The notes under the pieces were generated by a model, which worked only from the letters and a program-made list of their open reading frames with translations, was not told the origin of the DNA and searched no databases. Of a DNA stretch of 64,000 nt, positions 33,166 through 45,539 are shown piece by piece; the first letter of the stretch is position 1; each line of letters starts with the position of its first letter. The DNA comes from Nemophila menziesii. Its lineage: Eukaryota > Streptophyta > Magnoliopsida > Boraginales > Hydrophyllaceae. The position numbers were made by a program, and so were the translations under genes. Where the stretch lies: positions 66,030,899-66,094,898 of the forward strand of contig JARWIR010000001.1 in the NCBI GenBank assembly GCA_029959085.1, read 5' to 3'.

Positions 33166-34625
33166 TGATGTCTCCCTATTTTTGATATAATAATATAAGT
33201 TGGAGACATAATTTTAGGTATTTATGATTAATTAATTATAGATTTTTATTCGTATTTTGATCATTTCTTATTTCTTGTCTTGGTTTGATGAATTGTCATT
33301 TTTAGATCATATTTGATATAATTTGTGTGTTAATGTGAATCTTTAAAGATATATGAGATATAAATTATATGCCAAATCAATTCGAAGAGGATAAGGAAAG
33401 AAGATATGGAAGGAATTAAGAGATAAAAGGAAGCAGAGATAAAATAGGAAAGGAAATGTTGTCAAGTAAATCTAAAATTCTGCAGCTACGTCCACTAAAA
33501 TGAAGATAACTTCAAATTGGTTGGGAATTTAAATTATCGGTGAAATAGAAAACGTAGATCTTTTTGCTGCGGTCGTTTCGATATAAAGTAGGCAAAAATT
33601 GGACCAATAACGAAGACGATACGACCAAAACAAGACGTCAGTGTTTATCCTTTCTCCTATATTTTAGGAAACAAATTTTTGTTGGACTTGGACTCAAATT
33701 ACTTACCTTTTTCTCATCAATTTCGACCTAGGGTCTTCTTAACACATATAAATACACCCTCTTATCATTGTAAACAAGTCCTTGCCTTTCCTTAACTAGT
33801 CCTTAGTATTATTCATCATAGAAGTTATTCAAGAGAAACAAATTGACAATATGTATCTTTATTTTAGTTTAATTCTTGTTAGCATGAACTAATTTTTCCC
33901 ATAGCTTGGGTTTTTCATATGTATAATCTTTGAATTCTATTTTCTTCTTTCTAAGTTTGTTTGGGAAAACCTATTTAAACTGATTCTAGCTTTTTAACCA
34001 TATTTTTTATGTGCTTTGATTTATTTCCAGTCTTGATCTTGATCAGATTAGGATTGTATTAATAGTAGATAGATGGTCACCCGGAAGGGGTGTCTAATTA
34101 TTGAAACATCACATAAGCGTCTAGTGTGTGGTAGTGACCAGGAAGGGCTTGCCTAACTAGATAGTCATTACGGTTTTAATCACCGATCATTGCGCTGGGT
34201 TCCCTTATCCAAGTCCCTTGATAATTGGTAGGTCGCCACCTAAGTCCACCTGGAACGGGGTTAGAAGGAATAAAGAATCCTGGCAACTTATCTAAGAGCT
34301 TTAATCACCCTTATTAACTAATAATAGAAATAGAATGATTAGTGCATACTAGCGAAACCTGAGCTATACTCTCTCATCTTTTATTTACTGTTTTGTCTTT
34401 AGTTCAATTAATCAATCATTCATATTTACTTTTCTTGTCTTTAAATTTATTGGACTATTTATTACTACGCTTTTCTATTAATCCATTCGCATAACACACT
34501 AAGTCCATGAGAACGAATATGTACTAATCATTAAAAATTGCGTACGACCTGTGATACCGTGTTTAGGATAGGGTGTTAGTTGCATCTTATTTTATCGTAA
34601 TTTTATCACGCCCTTACCGACACCA
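33166..34625 (+). repeat. E5 5' LTR (unit A)
   Basis: Begins TGATGTCTCCCTATTTTTG and ends GACACCA, plus orientation. It is preceded by actac (33161-33165), the presumed target duplication; the other side is lost. It is related to the E4 LTRs in reverse complement. Copy in unit B at 45540-47014. Confidence 0.87.
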
Positions 34626-34631
34626 AGTTTT

Positions 34632-34649
34632 TGGCGCCGCTGTCGGGGA
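34632..34649 (+). other. E5 primer-binding site (unit A)
   Basis: TGGCGCCGCTGTCGGGGA, tRNA-Asp type, six bases after the LTR. The unit B copy (47021-47038) has one further change, TGGCTCC. Confidence 0.88.
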
Positions 34650-34763
34650 TTTATGTCTAGTTAGCGTGTGTGTTTTATTTTTCGTGTAGTAGTTTTTATT
34701 TATTTTTTTAGATTTACGCTTTGTTTTTTGTTTTTTTTTTGTCTCTTTCAGGTCTTTTAGTGT

Positions 34764-36586
34764 ATGCTCGAGAACACCTGGAGTGTTTTCAAGCCATACA
34801 ACAAACGCTTGAGAGAAGAACGAGAATAAAGAAAAGCCATGTCTCAACAAAAGGAAATTCCAATTCCACCAGAGGATAATCTTTATCTTAATCTGAAAGA
34901 CAATCAATGTCAAGAACCAGTCCCTCAGGTACCACCACTTATTCCTCTGGTACCACCACCAGGAGATAACGGAAACCGTCAACGTAGAGAACAAGATCTC
35001 CTAGGCTTGGGAGCACCTTTTAGAGTTCAACCTTTAGGTTATCGTCCTCTAGTGATCCCGAGTATTAAATCATGCCCGATCTGGGTATGCTCAGTCAATT
35101 CACAAACTATGGACATTATCGTGGTGCAACAATTCAAGATTTGGTAAGAGCTATATAGAAGTTTATGCAGAACTATGATGCCTATAATACTCCTGATATT
35201 ACACGCGAGCAACTGTATTGTCATATGTTCACGTTCTTCTTGACCGGAAGTGCTTGTGATTGGCTAGATAGACAACCACCAAACACAATTAACACTTGGG
35301 ATGAACTAAAATCTTCATTACAATCGTTTTTATCTGAAGAATATGAGATTGAAAGATCATATGGAGCTTGCTAGTTTTCGCCAAGGGGATGATGAAGTAG
35401 GAGAAGCATGGACAAGGTTTCAACATAAGTTAGCTAGATGTCCACTCCTGGTTATAACCCATCTTTACAGTTATCTATGTTTTATCAAGGTATTAATGAA
35501 GAAAGTAGATTAATGGTAGATAATCTTGGAAGAGGAGGATTTGTGTTCATGGCTCCTACGGAAGCCGCTGAAGGTATGAAACATATTATAGAAACAGAAA
35601 AGAGTTGGCCACTTTCGCAAGCTCTTATTACAAATACCAAAGGTACGCTTCGATTGAATACAGAAACTACTCAGTCAGCTAAATTAACATCATTAGAAAA
35701 TTAAGTCAAAGGAATAAAGCTTGAGATGCAACAAAGACATCAAAATTTAGCTGCAACAAATGCAGTACAAGAAACACAAGGTTTCCCACAGTGTGAGGCA
35801 CCAAACCATACATGGGAAGAGTGTGAAGGAAATCCAGGATCTGTTTATTTCATATCTAACCGAGGAAATTACCAATTTGGTAATAGAAATCAATCGGGTA
35901 TGTAGTATTCAAATCCGCAGGGGGCGAAAAACAAGGTACTTATCAATATTGTCCCCAAAACAACACTTACCAACCGAGAGGTCAATGTACTTATCAAGGA
36001 AATCAGAATTGTTATAGACCAGCTCCTCCACGACAACGTGCCGTTGATTCTTATACCGACAGTCTAGCTCCGAAGGCTTTACCACAACATCCTCAAGAAG
36101 GTGTAGTGTTTGAGAAGAAATTATATAATTTTATAGATCTTATGACAAGTAACATGCAATCACACAATGAGAAGTTCAGAGAACAAAAGAATTCTATTCA
36201 GATCTTAGGCACACAAGTTGAACAATTGACGAAAATTTTAGAAAATGTTGTGGAAACAAAAGAAATGAAAGCCATTGAAGGAGGTGATACTAGTGTTGGG
36301 TTCGAAGCTTGTAAGGAAATTTTCCTTGAAATAGAAGATAAAGAGGAATCGCATGCTGGAGAAATTGCTGCGGAAGTTCTAGAAAATGAAGAAGAACCAA
36401 CCAAGTCTAGCCCAAAGGACTCTGACTTTTCTGAAGATTCAAATTCTTCCGAAAGCTTCGAGTTTATAGAGCTTCTCAAGGATGTGCTAGAAGAGATTAG
36501 ATCGGTTATTGAGCTTAAAGCTACAAGGGATAGAGAGAAAGTGAAACAAGCCTCAAAAGAGAAGAAAGAAGAAGTTGCACCTGGTG
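34764..36586 (+). pseudogene. E5 gag (unit A), truncated at the duplication junction
   Basis: From the ATG at 34764: VFKPYNKRLREERE, then a TAA (about 34827) where unit B has CAA. The Pro-rich segment, PDLGMLSQF, KFMQNYDAYNTPDITREQLYCHMFTFFLTGSACDWLDRQPPNTINTW, ELASFRQGDDE...WTRFQHK and SMFYQGINEESRLMVDNLGRGGFVFMAP follow, spread over three frames by two shifts (about 35075 and 35355) that B shares. Only part of a zinc knuckle remains (CEAPNHTWEEC). The C-terminal coiled and acidic region is open from 36106 to the junction; beyond it translation runs into E4 sequence. Confidence 0.85.
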
Positions 36587-36768
36587 TGGAAGTTTACCTA
36601 CCTCATATAACTTATTGTCATTTGTTGGACATGGGATATGGCTTTGCGGATTATACATGGGCTGTGGTGGAGACTGAGCTTGATAACTCGAACTTCTTGA
36701 TAAAAAACTTGACTTTAGGCCCCATGCATATTTGTATCCCTTGGTGCGTAATAGTTTTCCATACCTAA
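36587..36768 (-). pseudogene. E4 gag leader (unit B copy)
   Basis: Copy of 23950-24137 with small deletions. On the plus strand it extends the E5 gag frame by about 60 chance codons to 36768, creating an artificial fusion at the junction. Confidence 0.7.
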
Positions 36769-36866
36769 TAAAACTGAGAAGAGACTAAAAAGGAAAGTCA
36801 TAAAACTGAAAACAAATTAAAAAATTTACACAAAATAAACACAAATAAAACTAACTTAAAGATAAA

Positions 36867-36884
36867 TCCCCGGCAGTGGCGCCA
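36867..36884 (-). other. E4 primer-binding site (unit B)
   Basis: TGGCGCCACTGCCGGGGA on the minus strand, same as at 24236-24253. Confidence 0.85.
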
Positions 36885-36890
36885 AAAACT

Positions 36891-38478
36891 TGGTGGAGGC
36901 AAAGGTCTGATAAATAAAAAGATATCTAAGATAATAATAAAGGACACACCCTTGACTACCACGAGAAACTCACTGTAAGTATTACAGATCGTTTGCAAGT
37001 TTAGTTAGTAAGTAAAAGTGCGTTCACAGGGATTTGATTTGTTAGGTATACTCATCTATATAAAGAAGTGTAGGAGAAATGACTTGTTAAATAAAAAGAC
37101 AATCAAAGTAAGATTAGTTATTCGATTTTCAGATGTAAAAGATAATAATGCAAATTAATAATATAATAAAAGAATGGAAATGAGAAATATAACTTAGGGT
37201 TGCTATTGCACTTATCCTTCTAAATCATAATTCTAGCTATAAGGCTTATTAAATCTCTTATGTAAGTAGCCACGATTCTATATTCCTCCTAACCCCCTTC
37301 CGGATGGACATAAGAGGCGACCTAACAATTACCAGGGGACTTAACTAAGGTGGTCCTATGCCACTAGGGTCTTAGATGAGACGGTCATGCGCAATGATCG
37401 GTGATTAATAACAAACCCTAATGGCTATCTAGTTAGGAAAGCCCTTCTGGGTGACCATCAAACTACTATTAATGGGGTAGTCTATACGCATGCATTCGTA
37501 AGAGATACGGTCAATATATCAAAGCACATAAAACAAATATATGGTTAAGAAGCTAGAATCAATTTAAAAATGTTTTCCCAAATAACATAAAAACAAATAA
37601 AGAATTAGAATCAAAGATTATACATATGCAAACCCAAGCTCTGGGAAAATTAGTTCATATATAAAGACAAAGAAATAAACTATGGATAAAAGTAACTAGA
37701 AACTATAATAAGCTAAAGAATATAATACAAATTACCCTATTGATAGAGGGAGATGATTGAGAAGAGGAGTTTGCTACTTCCCAGCTTCTTGTCTTCCTCT
37801 CTACAGGTCTTGTTGCTTCTCTTGAATGACTTCTATGATACTTAAGGTTTATAAATTAGCAAGGACATGTTTACAATAGTTAAAGGGTATATTTATAGGT
37901 GTTTAGGAAGCCCTAGGTAGGGTTTCTTGGGGTAGAAGGCAAGCAATTGGACTCCTTTTCCAAAACAAATTTGTTTCCTAAAATATAGAAGAAGGGAAAA
38001 ACTGCCGCTGTCTTGTTTTGGTCATAAATTCTTCGTTATTGTTCCTTTTTTTGTATACTTTATATCGAAACGATGGAGTCAACAAGACATACACTTTCCC
38101 TTTTGATTGCTCCTCAAATTCCAAGCTGGTTTTGAGTTACCTTCACTTTAGTGGACGTGGCTGCAGAATTTCAGATTTACTTGACAGTTTTTCCTTTCTT
38201 ACATTATCTCTACTTTCTTTTATCTCCATTTTCCATCCATATCTTCTTTCCTTTATCTCTTTATAATTGATTTGGAATCTAATTAATTACCATATATCTT
38301 TAAAGCTTCACATTAACACACAAATTAAACCAAATATGCTCTAAAAATAATAGTTCATAAAATTATGACAAGAAATAGGAAAATATGTAATATGAGTAAA
38401 AAATATAATTAATTTATCAAATACACCTGAAATGGTGTCTCCAACCTAGATTAATTCATCACAAATAGGGAGATATCA
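36891..38478 (-). repeat. E4 5' LTR (unit B copy)
   Basis: TGGTGGAGGCAAAGGTC... to ...GGGAGATATCA, matching 24260-25850 with scattered substitutions and a few small indels. It is followed at 38479 by the same E3 protease position as in unit A. Confidence 0.9.
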
Positions 38479-40325
38479 TCGTCCCTCCGGGTGTGCAAGG
38501 GATCTATTAGCCATTTGCAAGACCATAGAGGTCTGTCTTGCATTTCCTATCTTCAACTTATCAAAAACCGATTTAGGCATGAGATTAATAGTCTCACCAA
38601 AATCACATAAATATTTACCTTGCCACTTTTCACGGAATAGTGATACTCCAATATCGAGTAATTTAGGTGGCAACTTACTCTGGATATAACACTACATTCT
38701 TCTGGCAAACCTATCATCTCATTCTCAAGATATGGGCGTTTGTTGGTGATAGATCTTTTCAAAAAAATTACATATTTTGGAACATCTTTAATAGTATGTA
38801 ATAATGGTACATTAATATTAAGCTTTCTCACCACATTCATGGATCTCTGATAATCAACCATATCTCCCTTCTTCTGAACTCTCGAGGGGAAAGATGAAGG
38901 AGGACGATTCTCTACAACATCTTTATTCTTTGGTTTTTTTGGAATTTTCTCAATTTCCACCTCTTCAAATTCTGGTTCACCTTCTTTCTCCACCACACCC
39001 TTTACCGTTTTCTCCTTCATAATTGTTTCTTTTTTTTTTCATAAAGGGGAAAGATGGTGATGGTAGCTTCATACCACTTATGAGTGCTATAGCGTTACAA
39101 TCTTCTCTCTGTTTTGGATCTTCAGTGTCACTTGGGAGTTGCCCTTGTGGACACTAATTAAACTGTTTTGCCATTTGAGCTATTTGATTTTCAAACATCT
39201 TGAATGTTGCAGTAGAAGCTTGTTGATCTTGTTGCATTTTCACTTGCATAGCAATTAGTGTCTGTAAAGTTTGTTGAACATCTAACGCACCTTCTTGAGG
39301 TTGAGCAGGTAGAGCTTTCTGATTCATAGTATCGGTATAGGTGTCTTGAAGAGGTTTTCTCTGAGCTTGATTTCCGTAATTATGTCCCCCTTGGTATATG
39401 TTATGTGGTATCTGTTGATAATTATTTCCATGGGGTCGTGGTTGATACACATAAGTCAGATTTGCGGCCCCGTTCGGATTCGAATATTGGAAACCCGGAT
39501 GGTTTTTGTTTGGTTGATAACCTTGACCCCCTGAATTATAGTTCCATTTGTTGGAAACAAATATCGCGGATTCTAGGTTGCTTTGATAATTCTCCCAATC
39601 ATGACCTTGCACACCACAATTTGAACACCCATATATTTATTGTGTAACATTCACAATAGCTCTCCTACCTGAAAAACCTTCTTTAACAACTAAAGTAAGT
39701 TTTTTCAACTGTTGCTCAAGTGTGTTCTTCAATTTATTCTCTAATGAAGAGAATTGATCATCAATTCCAGCACTACTTTCTCTATTACCTGTACCTAGGA
39801 TAGGTGTTCTCACGGTGCTCCAATCCATCTCATTCTTCACTGTTCTATTCAATATAATTTTAGCATTAGACTGTAGTGCCTGTAGGAATCCTCTACCACA
39901 AAGTAAGTCTAGATCTTTCCTTGCACGTCCCTCAAGGCTTTTATAAAATATTGACATCTTTTGTTCTTCTGAAAGGCCATGATCTGGAACTCTTGTCAAA
40001 CACCCTTGAAATCCTGTCCAACAAGCAGCTGTGGACTCACCTTGCTCTTGTTGGAATGATGTTAGCTCGATTTATGCATTCAACCTCATATTCCTCGGAT
40101 AGTAACGGTCAAAGAACATTGTTTGTAGCTCATCCCAATTATTTATCGTACCTGGTTCTTGTGAGTCATGTCATTCACTCGCTGCGTCTATTACGAAAAA
40201 TCTGAAGTTTGTAAAGTACATATGTTCTCTTGTTACACCTTGAATTATATATGCATCACAGATCTACATGAACTACTGTACTGGACGGATTGGGTCTTCT
40301 CCAGCCACTCCTCGAATATTTCCAA
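38479..40325 (-). pseudogene. E3 gag and protease N-terminus (unit B copy)
   Basis: Counterpart of 25851-27694. The protease motif reads CDFGETINLMPKS (about 38570-38610), keeping the catalytic Asp that unit A has lost. The linker frame stays open longer here (155 codons, 38553-39020). The zinc knuckle again lacks its last Cys (CSNCGVQGHDWENYQ). The gag central part is at 39637-39999. Stops and shifts remain, so it is not functional. Confidence 0.83.
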
Positions 40326-40363
40326 AGGTACTACTAAGACATTTCTATCAACTTAATTCGTTG

Positions 40364-42224
40364 ACAAATACTAAAATAATTATATCGTTAAATTATATAT
40401 TTTTTAATCAACTTGCAAAATATTAGAGATCTTATAAAATATACACATATGCCCGCACCTTGAATACACATAAGTAACTCAAAACACCACACTATTTTAA
40501 ATTAAAAATTATACTTCAATAGATAAAAAACCACAATTTACACATACGTATATGGTCCAATGAAAATGGTCTAACTAATAGGCTCGGCCCATAAAACACA
40601 AAAGATTATAATATATAGGGAAAATTCTATGACCTAGTTTTTCATTTTATTAGGCTTTCATTTATCTCAAGCCGTAATAAAATCATACACCTCGTCTATT
40701 CATTTCTTACAATCTTCAAAAATTGAATAATTTTTTTTCATTCAATTTTTTTATGATTAAACCTACAAAAAGGTTGAAGAGATATTTAGATTGCTAGAGG
40801 TAAAATTAAAAAAGAAATTGATTTTTTCATCTTGTTTGTAGATCTAGATTTATATTTTCTTTTAGATAATTATATTATTTATGTTTTGTTCTACGCCCAA
40901 ATCTAAGATTTACAGCCTATAATATCAATTTCGGGTACGTGATTTGTTTTAATTGTATTTTTTTGGTATTACCTAATATTTTTGTGTATAATCTGCATAC
41001 CTTTTAATAACTAGAATACAATCTTATTTATTTGTCTTACATATTAAATTTCAAAAAATACATTATTTGAAACAATTTAGATCTTAAAACATAATATTTT
41101 GATGAAATTGTGATCTTAATTTATTAGTATTTTGTACATGAAAATGATTTTACAAGTGGTCATTGGTCATGACATTTCTTCTACAAGGTAAGTTTTAGAC
41201 TAAAAATATGTTTTTATACTTTTGTTAATTTATTAAATTATTAATTTGACAAAAATATAAAAGTATAAATTTATATTCATTTATATTTATATAAAAGTAT
41301 AAATTTATATTTATTTTATATTTATTTTAAATTGAAAATTTAATAAATTAACAAAAGTATAAAAACATATATTTAGTCTAAAACTTACCTTGTAGAAGAA
41401 ATGTCATGACCACTTATAAAATCATTTTCATGTACAAAATACTAATAAATTAAGATCACAATTTCATCAAAATATTATGTTTTAAGATCTAAATTGTTTC
41501 AAATAATGTATTTTTTTAAAATTAATATGTAAGACAAATAAATAAGACTGTATTCTAGTTATTAAAAGGTCTGCAGATTATACACAAAAATATTAGGTAA
41601 TACTAAAATAATACAATCAAAACAAATCACGTACCTGAAATTGATATTATAGGCTGTAAATCTTAGATTTGGGCGTAGAACAAAACATAAATAATATAAT
41701 TATCTAAAAGAAAATATAAATCTAGATCTACAAACGAGATGAAAAAATCAATTTCTTTTTTAATTTTACCTCTAGTAATCTAAATATCTCTTCAACCTTT
41801 TTGTAGGTTTAATCATAAAAATTTTGAATGAAAAAAAATTATTCAATTTTTGAAGATTGTAACAAATGAATAGACGAGGTGTATGATTTTATTACGGCTT
41901 GAGATAAATGAAAGCCTAATAAAATGAAAAACTAGGTCATAGAATTTTCCCTAGATATTATAATCTTTTGTGTTTTATGGGCCGAGCCTATTAGTTTAAA
42001 TACATTAGAAAAATTAGACCATTTTCATTGGGCCATATACGTATGTATAAATTATGGTTTTTTTATCTATTCAAATATAATTTTTAATTTAAAATAGTCG
42101 GGTGTTTTAAGTTATTTTTGTGTATTCAAGGTGCAGGCATGTGTGTATATTTTATAAGATCTCTAATATTTTGCAAGTTGATTAAAAATATATAATTTAA
42201 AGATATAATTATTTTAGTCTTTGT
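40364..42224. mobile_element. Foldback element, complete copy (unit B)
   Basis: 1.86 kb, essentially one palindrome: the left arm from 40364 (ACAAATACTAAAAT) and the right arm to 42224 are near-perfect inverted complements, meeting at about 41294 in an A/T-rich centre. A small deletion in the left arm near 40575 lacks about 18 bases present in unit A. No ORF, no hAT insertion. Confidence 0.82.
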
Positions 42225-42322
42225 TGTTGTTTACTGGGACCATCTTTTTTTTCTATTGCTAGTCTTTCTTCCTTCTCTCTTTTGTTTGTATCTGTGAATA
42301 ATCTCTCAGGATTTGAGAGCAT
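42225..42322 (-). pseudogene. E3 gag start codon region (unit B)
   Basis: Counterpart of 29855-29952; ATG at 42322, same basic leader. Confidence 0.6.
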
Positions 42323-42438
42323 GCACTAAACATGTAATGTAAAACATGAGCAGGACAAAACAAATCAAAAAGCGTAAAACAGAAAAATAAAATAACAATT
42401 ATACTACTATGAATTAACACCGGAGTCACACGCTACCA

Positions 42439-42456
42439 TCCCCGGCAGCGGCGCCA
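42439..42456 (-). other. E3 primer-binding site (unit B)
   Basis: TGGCGCCGCTGCCGGGGA on the minus strand. Confidence 0.9.
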
Positions 42457-42462
42457 AGAACT

Positions 42463-44046
42463 TGGTGTCTCCTGGTGTTATAAGATCACCACCCATAAAG
42501 AGAGGGACACTACCCTCAAGTGCACGGGTTGTTCCAAGTAATGTTTAAATAATACAGATTCTGTTCTCAGAGACGGATAGTTATAACTCTGGTGTTTATA
42601 AACTAAGTAGATGTAATTGTTAAACCAGAAAAATTAAAACATAAAGATATTTGTTTTGGTTTTGGATTATATCTAAAGATGTAGTAAAATAAAGTACTAA
42701 AATGATTAACTGAAAGAAAACACTGGAAGAAAACACTGAAAGTAAATAAGTGTATACGCAAGGGTGAGATATGTACTTGAGTCTCGTAACGGATCCACCT
42801 AAGTTTGTATAATTAATGTTTCCGTTTAAAGGGCAAGTCAGTATTTTTATACTAGTCGGTACTCTAATATCTCTTAGCCCCCTTGTTGGGTGGATCTAGG
42901 AGCTATCATATGGTAAGATAAACCCCTCTAATGTAGTATATTTACTTACGAATGTGAAGTTCTTACCTCTTTGTCTATGTGATAAGTTAAGCATGTCGGT
43001 CAATAATAGACATCACACATATATCACCTATGTTTGTAATCGACCCCCCCCCCCCCCCCCCCGGTCGGATAATCACTTCACCACTAAAGCGAATAGCCCA
43101 ATTACTAAAACCTATTTCTAGTTGGCTAGAATAAACATAGTAAACAAGCGTAAAATAGTATCCACTAGAGAATACCCAACTTACATTAAATAGTAAAATC
43201 CCAAATTCGGGAAACAGAAATTAATAAACTAGGGCTTCAACCCATTATTGCGATTCTCAAAACTAGGAAATTTAGCTTATATTCGAATTAAAAACTGTAA
43301 ATAAAATAGCATTCATCATTCTTAATTACAGAAAAGAAATATATAACCTAATTAAAGGGTTAGATTGAGCTGTCGTTGGAAGAATAGGAATTCTCCAGCT
43401 CTTGCTTTCTCTTTTGCCTTTTTGCTCTTACTCTGACTTTCAAAATAGTGAAGCGTATGTAAAAAGGAGGTCTAAAAGCCTATTTATAATTCTTTAATTC
43501 GGATTGGCCTATTATTTAATAAAAATAAGTCAAATGATAAAAAGCCTGAGTCCAAATTAGAGAATCATGTAACTGTTGTACACCCTATAGTAAAACTGTT
43601 GTAACCTTTGCGTCTCACGTCCAAATCACCTAATTCCAGTCCTCAAATCATGCTAACTCAAATTCGCAACTTTATTTTTCAGATCTCGAGGCCTGAATTA
43701 GTATCGATGTGGCCCGAAATAAGCAATTATTAACAGCTATCCATATTTCCATCTCTTTTAGTCAACTTTCCGGGTAATTCTTTCTTACTTTCGACGTGTC
43801 CGCTTGATTTAAGACTTTAATCTTCACTTCTCCTCCTTATCTGGTGCTCCATAACATCCGATGTACTTAAAAACTTTATATTAAAAACAAACAAATTAAT
43901 GTACAAAAGCTTTAAAAATGAAATATCGTAATTCCAAGAGAAGAAAACGCAATATCTTCAAATAAGCATATAAAAGTCTAAGCCTAATATTCTCCTAAAA
44001 TAATTTCTCCTAAAGACATATATTTAGAACAAAATGAAAGACATCA
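42463..44046 (-). repeat. E3 5' LTR (unit B copy), with a 19-C run
   Basis: Matches 30088-31666. It differs by a short local duplication around 42715-42740 ('gaaaacactg' repeated) and by the C run (43044-43062). Confidence 0.9.
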
Positions 44047-44853
44047 AATGTCCATTGAATGAGATTGATAAAATATCAACTCCATCTTCAATAGCAACAT
44101 TGATTCCAGCTAATATATCACTATCAAAACAAGAAGTACCATTAGCACATACTTTATAAATAACAATGTGCGCTGGAGGTGCAATTCTAGATGCAATACC
44201 ATTGGCATTACCAAGTATATTAGCTCATTCAACAAAATTTCCAGCTGCAATGCTTGATGTATGTGTTGCATGGGTTTCTTCATTTACTGAAGAATTTGTA
44301 AAGAATCTCACTCCTATGAGTTTGTTGTTACAAGCTGTAAAATTGGAATCACATATTCCTTTCCATTTATCAGGGGGTGGTGGCACTCCAGTGTCACTAA
44401 ATGAAGGGTGGTTAGAGTATATTCCACCGTCTATTACTCCAATAATTATCCCTTTCCCAAGATTTGAATCTTTCCATAAGCCTATGCTCTAGTGCAAACC
44501 CAAGAAATCGGGAGAATGAGTTGTGTAAAGGCAATTCTTTCTCAGGGTATGCAACCAGAAACCCTTGTTTCTTTTCAATCTCCTTCACTTCTTCTAATGA
44601 TAGTTTAGTGGCGAAACCTCTAATTGGTAGGAATAAACCGTACGTAGTTATTCATTCGAGCTTATCGTTGATGGCAAAAGGAGCTGTGCCAGTTATCTAA
44701 ATCTTCTGAATTTGTGAAAATTTGTTCATCAGGTGATTCTACATGAACGATATAGGTTTTTAAACTGGTTTTTACGTGGGAATCACTTCCAAATGCTTCG
44801 AAAATATAAATATTAATTATGCAGAAGAGGGTAAGAAAGTAGTTAAAATCCAT
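44047..44853 (-). pseudogene. Subtilisin-like protease, 5' half (unit B)
   Basis: Duplicate of 31667-32475 from the ATG at 44853, with the same prodomain frameshifts and the same TGA in the catalytic domain; these defects therefore predate the duplication. It adds its own 2-bp deletion near 44525 and a changed codon near 44491. The matching 3' part was not duplicated, so this copy can never be completed by E3 loss. Confidence 0.88.
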
Positions 44854-45534
44854 GTTTGATAAAAACGTTATACGTTTGGATAAAAAAATTGATTATTCTA
44901 TAGAGCTTTTATGTTTGTATTTTTGATTAAAAGACACTTTCTTTCACCGTTGAGTAATGGAATTATTCAAATATAGATGAAATCAACTAGAATGTTATTT
45001 CAATCGGTATTACGTAAAAGTTTGGACAATCTGGATAATTTCTATCTCGCTATGTCAACTTTCAGCTTCTAACTCCTTCGAGTTGACATTGTTATATAAC
45101 CATTTGCATTAACTGCCATAGACGGGTGCAAACAGGGCAACCGTAGGAAAAATAATATGAAAGATATATTTTTCTTAGGGACTTATTTTTATTTTATTTT
45201 TGGACTAATAAAGAAAAAGATACCAAAAATCCAAATGTCATCCGCTGTCAAGCCTCGGGAACTAGGTATCGATAAAAACCGGCCTCTATTCGCCCTGGCC
45301 CTCTATCTAGCGTGTCGTGCCACTTTATCAACCAAATACATTGTGTCTTCTTATGAGATGACGGAAATTCATGAAGTCGTGACTTTTCGCTATCTCGCCC
45401 ATCCTAACGCAATAGGGACGAACTGACACCACGCTACTGGCGGTGACTTAATACCTTGGACCATCTCAAGGTTATCTGAAAACACAACTGTACTTATGTC
45501 CAGGTACGACCTTCCCAGGAAAGCAGCCTTAGAT
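44854..45534. other. Upstream DNA of the subtilase (unit B)
   Basis: Copy of 32476-33160, including the G+C-richer block at about 45240-45530. An 89-codon frame (45157-45426) is open here but interrupted in A; no family recognised. Confidence 0.5.
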
Positions 45535-45539
45535 ACTAC

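Larger units (their letters stand above)
23950..36586 (+). repeat. Tandem segmental duplication, unit A (12.6 kb)
   Basis: From 23950 the sequence corresponds collinearly to 36587-48636. The order in both is: E4 gag leader, PBS and LTR; E3 protease/gag; foldback element; E3 gag start, PBS and LTR; subtilase 5' half and upstream DNA; E5 LTR, PBS and gag. The coordinate offset is about 12,630 before the foldback element and about 12,375 after it. The change is explained by a 484-bp hAT insertion (with its target duplication) only in A and about 231 bp of foldback centre present only in B. A continues 36242-36586 with gag sequence that B lacks. Confidence 0.93.

Noticed and set aside
36106..36768. 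220-codon ORF as a single protein
   Set aside because: The first about 160 codons are E5 gag; the rest is E4 leader read by chance across the duplication junction.
45157..45426. Small gene upstream of the subtilase
   Set aside because: Open only in unit B, interrupted in unit A, no recognisable family and no start context.
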